From positions 682,001-746,000 of the forward strand of contig OY762508.1 of NCBI GenBank assembly GCA_963665975.1: 64,000 nt of DNA, read 5' to 3'. Source of the DNA: G963665975 sp963665975 (lineage in GTDB: Bacteria; Bacteroidota; Rhodothermia; Rhodothermales; Bin80). The notes beneath the pieces were generated by a model, which was given only the letters and a program-made list of their open reading frames with translations, did no database searches and was not told the origin of the DNA. The position numbers and the translations under genes are program-made. Of this stretch, positions 34,449-43,830 are shown one piece after another; positions within the stretch are counted from its first letter, which is position 1; each line of letters starts with the position of its first letter.

Positions 34449-37001
34449 ATGGAAGGCAACTTTTCAAATCGGGTGCGGGACGTAATCTCGTACAGCCGCG
34501 ATGAAGCCATCCGGCTCGGGCACGACTATATAGGCACCGAGCACCTGTTGCTGGGAATTATACGGGAAGGGGAAGGCATCGCCGTCAAGATCCTGCGCAA
34601 TCTGGGATGCGACTTACAGCGCCTCAAGAAAGCTATTGAGGATACCGTGCGCAGCACGGGCGGCACGCTAACGGTCGGCAATATTCCGCTGACCAAACAG
34701 GCGGAAAAGGTCCTCAAGATCACCTATCTCGAAGCAAAACTCTACAAGAACGATGTCATCGGAACGGAGCACCTGCTGCTTAGCCTGCTTCGGGATGACG
34801 AAAATATCGCCGCACAGATTCTGCAACAAGGCTACTCCATCACCTACGACGCCATGCGTGCGGAGTTGGATGCCATCCTGAGTGGCAAATCCACCCCACG
34901 AGGAGGCAGCGGTGAAAGCGGGCGCACAACATCGAGGCAGTCGCGCGATCCCGGCAAGTCCGACAAGGGCAAGACCCCCGTCCTGGACAACTTCGGGCGC
35001 GACCTGACGCGACTGGCGGACGAAGGAAAGCTGGATCCGGTGATCGGCCGCCAGCGCGAAATCGAACGTGTGGCGCAGGTGTTGAGTCGCCGCAAGAAGA
35101 ACAATCCTGTGCTCATCGGAGAGCCTGGGGTAGGCAAGACCGCTATCGCTGAAGGTCTGGCCATGCGCATCATACAGCGCAAGGTGTCGCGCGTGCTGCA
35201 TGGCAAGCGCATCGTAACACTGGACCTCGCCGCACTTGTTGCAGGCACCAAGTACCGGGGACAGTTCGAGGAGCGTATGAAGGCCGTCATGAACGAGTTG
35301 GAAAAGAATCCAAACGTGATTCTGTTCATCGACGAATTGCATACGATTGTCGGGGCGGGCGGAGCTTCCGGGTCTCTCGACGCCTCGAACATGTTCAAGC
35401 CGGCCCTGGCGCGTGGCGACATTCAGTGCATCGGGGCCACCACACTGGATGAGTATCGGCAGTACATCGAAAAGGATGGCGCCCTGGATCGCAGGTTCCA
35501 GAAAATAATGGTGGATCCGTCAACACCGGAAGAAACCACCGAAATACTCTTCAAAATCAAAGACCGTTACGAAGACCACCATAACGTAGCGTATACCGAT
35601 GAAGCGCTGAATCTCGCGGTTCACCTCTCCGTACGGTATATCTCGGACCGGTACCTGCCTGATAAAGCCATCGATGTGATCGATGAGGCCGGTGCCCGCG
35701 TCCATCTTAGCAATATCCGCGTGCCTCAAGTGATCATCGAACTGGAAGACCAGATCGAACAGACACGCGATAAGAAGACCTTCGTCGTCAAGAGCCAGCG
35801 CTTCGAAGAAGCAGCCCGGCTGCGTGACAGAGAAAAGAAACTCCAGGGAAAACTGGCCGCCGAGAAACGCTCTTGGGAGGCCAAAGCCGAAAACGAAGTA
35901 CATAACGTCACCGAGCGGGATATCGCGCAAGTAGTGGCGATGATGACCGGCATCCCGGTTGACAAGATTTCGGAGCCCGAGCAGCAGAAGCTGCTCGAAA
36001 TGGAAGCCGTTCTGCAGGAGCGCGTGATCGGGCAGGATGAGCCCATCACAAAGTTGGCCAGAGCCATCCGTAGAACCCGCGCCGGACTCAAGGATCCCGG
36101 ACGACCTATCGGATCCTTCATCTTCCTCGGCCCGACAGGCGTTGGCAAAACCGAACTCGCCAAGGTGCTCACCGAGTACCTGTTCGACTCGCAAGATGCA
36201 CTCGTTCGCCTCGATATGAGCGAGTACATGGAGAAATTCTCGGTGAGCCGCCTGGTAGGCGCACCGCCCGGATATGTCGGCTATGAAGAAGGCGGGCAGC
36301 TGACCGAAAAGGTTCGCCGCAAACCATACTCGGTAGTCCTGCTGGACGAAATCGAGAAAGCACACCCTGATGTCTTCAACATCCTGCTACAGGTATTGGA
36401 TGACGGAATCCTGACCGACGGCCTTGGTCGCCGCGTGGACTTCCGGAACACGATCATCATCATGACGAGCAACATCGGGGCGCGCGATATCAAAAACATC
36501 GGCAAGGGAATCGGCTTCTCGCAGTCCGAGCAGGGGTATAACTATAAGGTGATGAAGAACATGGTGGAGGATGCCCTGAAGCGCGTCTTTAACCCGGAAT
36601 TCCTCAACCGTGTCGATGATGTAATCGTCTTCCATGCCCTGGAGGAACGCCATATTTTCCAAATCATCGATCTTATGGCCTCTGACCTGTTTGGTAGGGT
36701 CGAAGAGTTGGGAATATCGATTGACATGCAGGCCTCGGCGAAAGATTTTCTCGTACGCAAGGGCTTCGATGCAAAATTCGGAGCGCGACCCCTCCGTCGA
36801 GCTATTCAAAAGTATATGGAAGACCCCATGGCCGAGGCCATCCTGGGCGAGCATCTGACAGAGGGCGACAGCATTGTCATCAAGTACGATGCCAATAGCG
36901 AGGCAGCGGAGCTGATGGTGGAAATCAAGAAACGAGTCGTAGAGAAAACCGTGCCTGCCGAAGCCAAGGCCACGGCAGAAGAAGAGAGCGAAGAACAATA
37001 A
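34449..37001 (+). CDS. clpC: ATP-dependent Clp protease ATP-binding subunit ClpC
   Basis: An 850-residue AAA+ unfoldase. Two N-terminal Clp repeats (about 1-75 and 78-145, SRDEAIRLGHDYIGTEHLLL and then NDVIGTEHLLLSLLRDDEN), AAA1 with Walker A GEPGVGKT (about 223-230), the UVR domain near 449-475 (SQRFEEAARLRDREKKL) that separates ClpC from ClpA/B, AAA2 with GPTGVGKT (about 560-567), and the D2 small domain with FGARPLRRAIQKYMEDPMAE. A GGF/GFS-like ClpP-contact loop (GKGIGFSQSE) is visible near residue 690. It should work with ClpP, which is not in this window. A GGAG ribosome site precedes the ATG. Confidence 0.96.
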   Translation: MEGNFSNRVRDVISYSRDEAIRLGHDYIGTEHLLLGIIREGEGIAVKILRNLGCDLQRLKKAIEDTVRSTGGTLTVGNIPLTKQAEKVLKITYLEAKLYKNDVIGTEHLLLSLLRDDENIAAQILQQGYSITYDAMRAELDAILSGKSTPRGGSGESGRTTSRQSRDPGKSDKGKTPVLDNFGRDLTRLADEGKLDPVIGRQREIERVAQVLSRRKKNNPVLIGEPGVGKTAIAEGLAMRIIQRKVSRVLHGKRIVTLDLAALVAGTKYRGQFEERMKAVMNELEKNPNVILFIDELHTIVGAGGASGSLDASNMFKPALARGDIQCIGATTLDEYRQYIEKDGALDRRFQKIMVDPSTPEETTEILFKIKDRYEDHHNVAYTDEALNLAVHLSVRYISDRYLPDKAIDVIDEAGARVHLSNIRVPQVIIELEDQIEQTRDKKTFVVKSQRFEEAARLRDREKKLQGKLAAEKRSWEAKAENEVHNVTERDIAQVVAMMTGIPVDKISEPEQQKLLEMEAVLQERVIGQDEPITKLARAIRRTRAGLKDPGRPIGSFIFLGPTGVGKTELAKVLTEYLFDSQDALVRLDMSEYMEKFSVSRLVGAPPGYVGYEEGGQLTEKVRRKPYSVVLLDEIEKAHPDVFNILLQVLDDGILTDGLGRRVDFRNTIIIMTSNIGARDIKNIGKGIGFSQSEQGYNYKVMKNMVEDALKRVFNPEFLNRVDDVIVFHALEERHIFQIIDLMASDLFGRVEELGISIDMQASAKDFLVRKGFDAKFGARPLRRAIQKYMEDPMAEAILGEHLTEGDSIVIKYDANSEAAELMVEIKKRVVEKTVPAEAKATAEEESEEQ

Positions 37002-37139
37002 ACGCTGTTGAGCCGGCCACACCGTTACTACGGGCCACAATACCATTGTTGCATGGGATCCTCCGCATCATGGTGCGCCGTCGCACTAACGAGGATCAGA
37101 CGGCACATGGCACGCTCTTGAACCCAGCGCGCACCTCGC

Positions 37140-38234
37140 ATGATCGAACGCCTTGCCATCATTGGATTGGGACTGATCGGAGGATCGCTAGCGCTCGCCT
37201 GGAAGCGTAATCGTAGCGATCTAACGCTCATCGGCTTCGACAGACCGGAAGTACAGGAGGCTGCGCTCGCGCGACAGATGGTGGATCACACGGCGTCATC
37301 TCCGGCGGCGGCAGCCGCACAGGCCGATTTGGTGGTGCTGGCAACGCCGCTTGACGCCATGGCCGAGCTACTCAAGGACATAGCTCCTCACCTGCGCCCT
37401 GGCGCCGTGGTGACCGACGTTGGATCCGTAAAAATGCCCGTCATGTCAGCCGCACAGGCAGCACTGGGGCCCTCCAATCCGTTTATCGGCGGACATCCAA
37501 TGGCGGGGTCGGAACGCGGCGGCCTGTCAAGCGCCGACGCATTCCTGTTTGAAAACGCGACCTACGTGTTGTGCCCGGCGGCAGGCAACAGCGTTGTCAA
37601 CCACAAGGATTTCCTGCAAGTCATCGAGGCGACCGGCGCTCGCATCCTGCTCCTGGATGCGAATCGACATGACACGATTGCCGCCTGTACGAGCCATCTG
37701 CCCCAACTCGTCGCAACAACCCTCATGAATGTCACTGCACAACGGCTCGACGATGACCAGGCTTTGCTACAACTGGCGGCGGGCGGGTTCCGGGATATGA
37801 CGCGCATCGCGTCCTCACCCTATGCACTATGGCGACCAATCCTTGAGGCTAACCAGGACTGCGTGGTGGCGACACTGAACGACTTCATGCAGACCCTGCA
37901 GCACATTATCGATTGCATAACAGAGGGCGATCAGGATGCGATTGGCGAAGCCTTTGCTCGCGCAAGTGAGTTGCGAGACACGATTCCGAAAGACTCCAAA
38001 GGCTTCCTCCACCCTCTCGCCGACGTATTCGTGTACGCGGAAGACCGCCCCGGCACACTCACGCACATCACGAATACGTTGTTTGACAGTGGCATCAACA
38101 TCAAGGACATCGAACTGCTGAAGATTCGTGAGGGAACCGGCGGCGCTTTCCGGATCAGCTTCGTGGATGACCAAGCCGCGGAAAATGCGGTCACCGTACT
38201 CATGGAGGCTGGGTGTCGCGCCCATCGACTCTAA
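37140..38234 (+). CDS. tyrA: Prephenate dehydrogenase with ACT domain
   Basis: A 364-residue enzyme of tyrosine synthesis that oxidises and decarboxylates prephenate to 4-hydroxyphenylpyruvate. N-terminal Rossmann fold with IIGLGLIGGSLA, TDVGSVK, the conserved GGHPMAGSE loop, CTSHLPQLVATTL of the helical substrate domain, and a C-terminal ACT domain from about 295 (AEDRPGTLTHITNTLFDSGI) that normally binds tyrosine for feedback control. The stop is 33 bases before gcvT on the same strand. Confidence 0.92.
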   Translation: MIERLAIIGLGLIGGSLALAWKRNRSDLTLIGFDRPEVQEAALARQMVDHTASSPAAAAAQADLVVLATPLDAMAELLKDIAPHLRPGAVVTDVGSVKMPVMSAAQAALGPSNPFIGGHPMAGSERGGLSSADAFLFENATYVLCPAAGNSVVNHKDFLQVIEATGARILLLDANRHDTIAACTSHLPQLVATTLMNVTAQRLDDDQALLQLAAGGFRDMTRIASSPYALWRPILEANQDCVVATLNDFMQTLQHIIDCITEGDQDAIGEAFARASELRDTIPKDSKGFLHPLADVFVYAEDRPGTLTHITNTLFDSGINIKDIELLKIREGTGGAFRISFVDDQAAENAVTVLMEAGCRAHRL

Positions 38235-38267
38235 TCCACACACTACACTCCAGGCAAACAATCGCAT

Positions 38268-39383
38268 ATGGACGGCTCGACTTCCCAAAAGACGCCCCTG
38301 TATGTCCGACATGTGGAAATGGGTGCCCGCATGACGGATTTTGCCGGCTTTAGCATGCCCCTACAGTATTCCAGGATCGTAGAAGAACACCTGGCTGTCC
38401 GCAATCTTGCCGGCCTCTTCGATGTCAGCCACATGGGAGAGGTGTTTGTCCAGGGACCGAGGGCCTTCGCCTTTGTACAAAACCTTGTCACCAATAACGT
38501 AGCGAAGCTCGAAGACGGAAAAGCCCTCTACACGGTGATGTGCCGACCTGCCGGGGGCATTATTGACGATCTCCTCGTATATCGGCTGCGCGAGGACACA
38601 TTTATCCTAGTCATCAATGCCTCGAATATCGAAAAAGACTTCGCATGGATGCAGGAGAATAATCCCATGGGCGCCAACCTCCACAACACGTCGAAGCACA
38701 TTGCGCTAATGGCGCTGCAGGGACCACGCACGTTCGATATTGCCGCACAGATCACGGACCTGCCACTGCAAAACCTTCCGTATTACCGGTTCCTGCGACC
38801 CCCCTCGGGAACCTTCCTGGGATGCGACAAAGTGATTCTGTCTCGCACCGGATATACCGGTGAAATCGGCCTCGAAATCTATGTCGAAGCGGAAAGTGCA
38901 TTGAGAGTATGGGATGCCATATTGGATGCGGGCGCGGATGCCGGCTTGAAGCCGTGCGGCCTTGGGGCACGCGATACGCTGCGCCTGGAAGCCGGCTTCT
39001 GTCTTTACGGACGTGACCTTGACGAGCAGACGAATCCCTATGAAGCACGCCTTGGATGGCTGACTAAACTGGACAAGGGCCCATTCATCGGCAGAGACGC
39101 GCTACGCACGATCAAAGAGCAAGGCACCCGGCGCATACTCGTCGGTTTCGTAATGGAAGGGCGCGGCATTCCCCGATCCGGGCACCCACTCGAAACAACC
39201 ACTGGAGAAGAAATCGGAATCGTAACCAGTGGATCGCAGTCGCCGATACTGCAACGCGGTATCGGGCTCGGTTACGTCCAAAACGATAAGGATCTTTGTA
39301 CACCCGGAGCAAGCATCCAAGTCCGTGTGCGCAACCGCGCCATCCCCGCCCGCATAGTCAAGCCGCCCTTCCACAAAAGCTGA
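38268..39383 (+). CDS. gcvT: Glycine cleavage system T protein (aminomethyltransferase)
   Basis: A 371-residue tetrahydrofolate-dependent enzyme that releases ammonia from the aminomethyl-lipoyl H protein and makes 5,10-methylene-THF. Marks: MTDFAGFSMPLQYS, the NLAGLFDVSHMGEV stretch, MCRPAGGIIDDLLVYR, LSRTGYTGEIGLEIYVEA (folate-binding region), and LGARDTLRLEAGFCLYGRDL. The gcvH and gcvP genes are not in the window. tyrA lies 33 bases upstream and may share the promoter. No glycine riboswitch is visible in the short gap. Confidence 0.94.
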   Translation: MDGSTSQKTPLYVRHVEMGARMTDFAGFSMPLQYSRIVEEHLAVRNLAGLFDVSHMGEVFVQGPRAFAFVQNLVTNNVAKLEDGKALYTVMCRPAGGIIDDLLVYRLREDTFILVINASNIEKDFAWMQENNPMGANLHNTSKHIALMALQGPRTFDIAAQITDLPLQNLPYYRFLRPPSGTFLGCDKVILSRTGYTGEIGLEIYVEAESALRVWDAILDAGADAGLKPCGLGARDTLRLEAGFCLYGRDLDEQTNPYEARLGWLTKLDKGPFIGRDALRTIKEQGTRRILVGFVMEGRGIPRSGHPLETTTGEEIGIVTSGSQSPILQRGIGLGYVQNDKDLCTPGASIQVRVRNRAIPARIVKPPFHKS

Positions 39384-39725
39384 CCACATTGTCAGCCGGA
39401 TGGTCTGTTGTCAGGAATCATGGGAATTGCTGATCAAGCCATCCAGGCGGATGTTGGGTACAAGAAACTGCCACCGGCGTAACAGTAACACCAATTTCGG
39501 AGTCAGGAAGGCCGTTTTCCAATGAGGCTCGTGCTGGTCACACCATCCAAATATTGATGCAATAGTGATCCTGGGGTCATGGTTGATGAAAATGGCTGGC
39601 GACAGAATATCCTGTCCGACCAAGGCACTCTATCCGATGCTATCAGCTGATAGACGTGGCACTTATATACCGAAATAACATCAACCCTCAAGAATCCCAA
39701 CTAGACAAAGAACGGAAAATGTCCG
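39384..39725. other. Gene-free stretch
   Basis: About 340 bases between two convergently oriented genes (gcvT and the hybrid kinase). No gene, strong terminator or clear repeat recognised. Confidence 0.45.
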
Positions 39726-42107
39726 TCATTGCCGGGCAACCCCATCTGGCGCACACGTCTTGTATCCGACTCCGTGCACGTTTAGGATATAGGTCGGTTC
39801 GGCCGCGTTATCGCCTAGCTTGTGGCGGAGCTTTTTCACGAATGTACGCACATGCCCTTTGTTGTTGGCACCTTCGTCGCCCCACAATAGGCTAATCAAC
39901 TTGTCATAGGTCACTACACTCCCTGCATTAAGCGATAGCAAGCGCAATAGTTTGTACTCGGTGGAGGTCAAGTGTATCGTGCGGCCCGTGACGGTCACAA
40001 GGCGCCGGTCGTAATGAATTTCGAGATCCTTCAATACACAAGAGCCCGGCTCGGCTGACCGTCGCAGGGCCGCCTTAATTCTCGCCGTAAGCTCAGTGGG
40101 AGAAAATGGTTTGACAATGTAGTCGACGGCCCCACTTTCCAAGGCCCGTGCGATAGTCTGGTCCCTTCCGTAGCCGGATAGAAAAATGACCGGCTGATCG
40201 GCCAACTCACGAACATTCTCCATCAATGTGATGCCATCTATCCCAAGCAAAACTAAATCGAGTAGTACCAATCCGGGTCTTTTTTCCTTTATGATTCGGG
40301 ACAGCTCCCGATGGTCGCTGGAAACAATCGGGGAGTAGCCCGCTGAGGTAAGAATGTCCTGAACGTAGCGAAGCATCCTCAGATCGTCGTCCACTACGAG
40401 AATGCGTGTCCGGTTTGCAGTTGATTTTGAGACCTCCTTCGTATTCCGCCTCCATATGTTCTGGCCACCAACAATGGATTTTTCAGCTACTGGAACCGTG
40501 AACGTGAACCGCGCACCCATACCCACACCAGCACTCTCGGCCCAGATGCGTCCGCCATGCGTCTCGACGAGTCCCTTGCAGATGGCAAGCCCGAGACCAA
40601 ATCCCCTGATTCCATGCTCCGAATTTTTTTGGAAGCCGACGTATTTCTCAAATAAGTGCGGCAGCAATTCTGGGGACACGCCCTTGCCTTCGTCCGAGAC
40701 CGAGATCGCAACGTGCATGTCATCTTGAACCGCGGTCACAACAATAGGGAACCGTGAGGACGAGTTCTTAGCCGCATTCGAGAATAGATTATTCAGCACT
40801 TGGACGATGCGGTGACTGTCGACCATTATGCGAGGCAATTCCGGCTGAAGGTTGATTCGGACGGCATGTTGGCTTCCGCCACTCAAGAACAAAGTTCTCG
40901 CTCGTTCCACCAGGTCGAACACGTTCCACGGCTCGGGAAATACTGACAACGTACCCGTGCCGATGCGTCCGGCATCCAGGAGGTCGCTGATCAGGCTTTG
41001 CATATGATCGGCCTGCTCGTTGACGATTCGGAAAAACTGGAGCATTTCGTCTCGACCCAACGTCTCAGAATTTCCCAATACAGCGGCGGATGAACCCTTG
41101 ATAGAGGTCAGTGGAGCCCGCAACTCGTGGCTTACCATACCGAGGAATTCAGTCCGCGACCGCTCGAACTCCTCCAGCGGAGCTAAGTCCTGCATGGTGA
41201 CGATCAGTGAGTCTATGGTACCGTTGGGGGAATGGATCGCCGTGGCGTTGACCAGAATCTTGATTCTCCGATCGTCGCCGACTGAAAGCTCGACCGTTTC
41301 TGCACGCACCGCCTCGAAATTGCCGGAATCGAGTGTCGTAACGAGTTCAGCAAACGTAGTCTCCCGCCCATCGGACCGCCGGCATGTTATTATTCCTAGC
41401 AACTGCTCCTCTGTGTATCCCGGCACCTGTATGCCGTTGATGAGCCGCTGCGCTTCTTGATTGAACAATTCCGGATTGCCCGTCCTGGTGTCGAAGACTA
41501 CTACACCCACAGGCGACGTGTCTATCAGAGCTTCCAGGTCTGCCCGGGCTCGCCGCTCGTTACGATGCGCGTGGGCATTGCCAATGACTATCGCCGCCTG
41601 CGAAGCAAATATCATCAGAATCTCTTCGTCCTCACTGGTAAATTCTCGCCCTTGCTGCTTGCTACTTAGAAAAAATAGGCCAACCTGCCGGCCTTGATGA
41701 CGTATTGGAGTAGCCTGGAAGGCCCCTGAAGGGACCAGGTCCGCTGAAAAGCCCCGCGCACTAATGTAGGTAGGCAAGTCTGTCAAACGCAGAATCCCAG
41801 ACAGCTCGCGAAAGTGTTCGAAGAGTCGCAGCCCCTCGGACCAGGCCAGCAGCTGCTGGCGCTCGTCCTCACTGAAGCCGGACATGACGAAGTCCGCAGC
41901 TTTTCCCGTCTCGCCGATGGTCGTAATAACACCGTACCGGGCACCGGTCAACTCGCGGGCATTCTCCACAATCTCTCGCAAGACAATGTCAAGTTCGAGA
42001 CTTGCGCTGATGCGCAAAATGGCCGCACACAGCCGGGAAGTACACTGGCATAACGCCTCCCCTGCTTGCCTTGATTCGTCGAAATGCTTCATGTTCTTCA
42101 CAGCCAA
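39726..42107 (-). CDS. GAF-PAS-histidine kinase fused to a complete OmpR-type response regulator
   Basis: A 793-residue single polypeptide holding a whole two-component pathway. A GAF sensor at about 25-180, a PAS-like domain at 185-310 (LIDTSPVGVVVFDTRTG), HisKA with phospho-His327 in FLGMVSHELRAPLTS, HATPase with N-box NNLFSNAAKN, SDEGKGV and GFGLGLAI, a linker, a receiver domain at about 565-685 (ILVVDDD, phospho-Asp617 in LVLLDLVL, Lys666 in IVKPFSP), and a C-terminal winged-helix DNA-binding domain at 700-785 (HLTSTEYKLLRLLSL, VRTFVKKLRHKLGD, ILNVHGVGYK). So the sensor would phosphorylate and control its own transcription-factor domain. There are no transmembrane helices, so the ligand is intracellular. 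Layouts like this are known in a few phyla, but the whole set in one chain is unusual. The start at 42107 fits the upstream operator candidate. Confidence 0.88.
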   Translation of the reverse strand: MAVKNMKHFDESRQAGEALCQCTSRLCAAILRISASLELDIVLREIVENARELTGARYGVITTIGETGKAADFVMSGFSEDERQQLLAWSEGLRLFEHFRELSGILRLTDLPTYISARGFSADLVPSGAFQATPIRHQGRQVGLFFLSSKQQGREFTSEDEEILMIFASQAAIVIGNAHAHRNERRARADLEALIDTSPVGVVVFDTRTGNPELFNQEAQRLINGIQVPGYTEEQLLGIITCRRSDGRETTFAELVTTLDSGNFEAVRAETVELSVGDDRRIKILVNATAIHSPNGTIDSLIVTMQDLAPLEEFERSRTEFLGMVSHELRAPLTSIKGSSAAVLGNSETLGRDEMLQFFRIVNEQADHMQSLISDLLDAGRIGTGTLSVFPEPWNVFDLVERARTLFLSGGSQHAVRINLQPELPRIMVDSHRIVQVLNNLFSNAAKNSSSRFPIVVTAVQDDMHVAISVSDEGKGVSPELLPHLFEKYVGFQKNSEHGIRGFGLGLAICKGLVETHGGRIWAESAGVGMGARFTFTVPVAEKSIVGGQNIWRRNTKEVSKSTANRTRILVVDDDLRMLRYVQDILTSAGYSPIVSSDHRELSRIIKEKRPGLVLLDLVLLGIDGITLMENVRELADQPVIFLSGYGRDQTIARALESGAVDYIVKPFSPTELTARIKAALRRSAEPGSCVLKDLEIHYDRRLVTVTGRTIHLTSTEYKLLRLLSLNAGSVVTYDKLISLLWGDEGANNKGHVRTFVKKLRHKLGDNAAEPTYILNVHGVGYKTCAPDGVARQ

Positions 42108-42207
42108 TCGTTGTCCGAAGTTGCCTGTCCGTTGCCGTGGATTATTCGACGATGTCGTTCACCCAAACCAAGCGATATTGGTCGCTTGGCATCGATTGAC
42201 TTGAATA

Positions 42208-42226
42208 CGTGTTCCAAATGAACACG
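42208..42226. promoter_or_regulatory. Palindromic operator candidate upstream of the hybrid kinase
   Basis: A perfect inverted repeat CGTGTTC-CAAAT-GAACACG lies about 100 bases upstream of the hybrid kinase start, in a gene-free region. A short symmetrical site in this place is what a dimeric regulator would bind, perhaps the winged-helix part of the same protein in autoregulation. OmpR-type factors more often use direct repeats, so the assignment is tentative. Confidence 0.4.
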
Positions 42227-42336
42227 ATAATAATACGAATAATTTTCGGACGTCCACGTAAGATACACAATAAATCATGCAATTTGCATCCTAAGGCCTA
42301 TTCCATTTCGAGGATCAAGTCATACGCAACTCCCGA

Positions 42337-42970
42337 ATGCCTTCTTGGCATGCCCCGGACGGTTACTCTTGTGCTAACGCATGCCGGAGAGTATTGCCGT
42401 CACGGCTACCGGAGCGCCGCTTTCTGGACCCGAGCCGTCGTAGCGTCGGCACACGAGACGGAGGCTCCGCAGACGCGGACTCCCTCATTCCAAGGGTTGC
42501 CGCCGGAACACACTCCGTAAGCGCTTCCTTTGTCGGTTCTGCCACGTTGACATACACAGACATGCACGTCAATCTTGAACCAGCCGACGCCACTGGACTC
42601 TGTTACGATCGGAATCAAGACGATCGACATGGAGAACTTCCAGATACGCACCGCCACGAATTTCAACGGGGCATTCGCGGCAGCTTCGGGGTAGAAAATA
42701 TGTATTGCCTGGACGGACTCAACCTGCGCGACACAGTCTCTGGCGGTAGCCTGACGAGCATTAATACTACCTCCATCAAAGAAGTGGAAGTGCCGACCGA
42801 TGGTTGGAACACCGAGTATGGCGGCCATGCCATTGGTCATTAAACGGGTCGGCAAGAGCACCACAGACCGCATTCACGGCGTCATTCGCTCACGCATGAA
42901 CTCTGCACGACTGTGTCCCTGGAGCCGTAATATCTATGGTTCCTTTGTTCCTTCTCGCGGGTTTTGCAAG
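42337..42970 (+). pseudogene. Decayed TonB-dependent receptor, N-terminal and plug region
   Basis: The frame around 42487-42843 has AGTHSVSASFVGSATLTYTD and MHVNLEPAD, as in the carboxypeptidase-like N-terminal domain of Bacteroidota receptors. It goes on with GSFGVENMYCLDGLNLRDTV, SGGSLTSINTTSIKEVEVPT and DGWNTEYGG, the plug domain of TonB-dependent receptors (IRGGRxxENxYYLDG, then YGGxxGGVINV). It stops at 42841. The expected continuation (VINVVTKSGTNEFHG) can be seen in another frame as LVIKRVGKSTTDRIHG, so a frameshift separates them. The opening part (VTLVLTHAGEY near 42361-42390) is in yet another frame. No barrel follows. It is a dead remnant. Confidence 0.75.
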
Positions 42971-43069
42971 AGGCTAAAGCGCCATAGATTTGCTCCCCAG
43001 CCTGCCTCCACGTCGATAGTGATCGCTGGGCAAGATATGTTGCATGTGAACTACAACACGTGCGATTGA

Positions 43070-43830
43070 TTCTTCATGTGAGGCAGACGTCATCCTCGTG
43101 CCGCCAACCGCGCGGAGCCGTGGTTTGCGTACGGCAATTTTCTCGAAACTGGTTGTGGCTGCCCTGATATCAATCATCGCAAACCCGGTGACGCCTCGGT
43201 GGCTATTCCCGGCACTCGATATATGTGCGTTGAGCTTTGTCCGACAAACCAATAGTGACAGAAATAATCGGTGCACCGCCAGCCAACATTTCTGGAGCGG
43301 AAAGAATTCTCCTGCGTCGGTCATGATCTATGCCCCGAATAGCTAAATTGGCCTGCCAACCCCAATGCGAGAACCGATACGGCGGCGCAGAGAGTATCTA
43401 CACCGGATGACCAATCCGGAAACGGTCCGAAACCGAACCGGCGGACGCATTCTCCCACCACCAGATCCATCGTGAGAAGACTGCAGACCAACGCACTCCG
43501 CGGGTCTGAAGGCGGCTGCTTGTACGTTCGTGGAGAAACCGTTCCGCGTTCTGATGGTAACAACTTGGTCTCTCTGCGAGCAACGTTTGGTCCTGCGGCT
43601 GTGTCACCGGCTTTCCTCCCAGCCCATCACGGTCCGGGTATCAAACCATTCGATCCCGGTAGCGGGGCCGCTTTTCGACCATACCCCCGTATAGACACCC
43701 ATTAACTTGACTAGTTAGTACTGGCGCGGTGATGCATCAACGTAATCTAAAGGGGACCATTGGTCAGCTCGGCGGTTAATCTCTCTTAATTGGATATTGG
43801 GCGCATCAACCCACGTAAGGAATTGTAACG
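43070..43830. other. Gene-free stretch before ftsK, possible further receptor debris
   Basis: About 760 bases without an intact gene. A frame at 43472-43705 (plus), including VRGETVPRSDGNNLVSLRAT and FDPGSGAAFRPYPRID, may be more debris of the decayed receptor or another outer membrane protein, but the match is too vague to name. The last part should carry the ftsK promoter. Confidence 0.4.

Noticed and set aside
38235..38267. Possible glycine riboswitch before gcvT
   Set aside because: The gap between tyrA and gcvT is only 33 bases, too short for a riboswitch.
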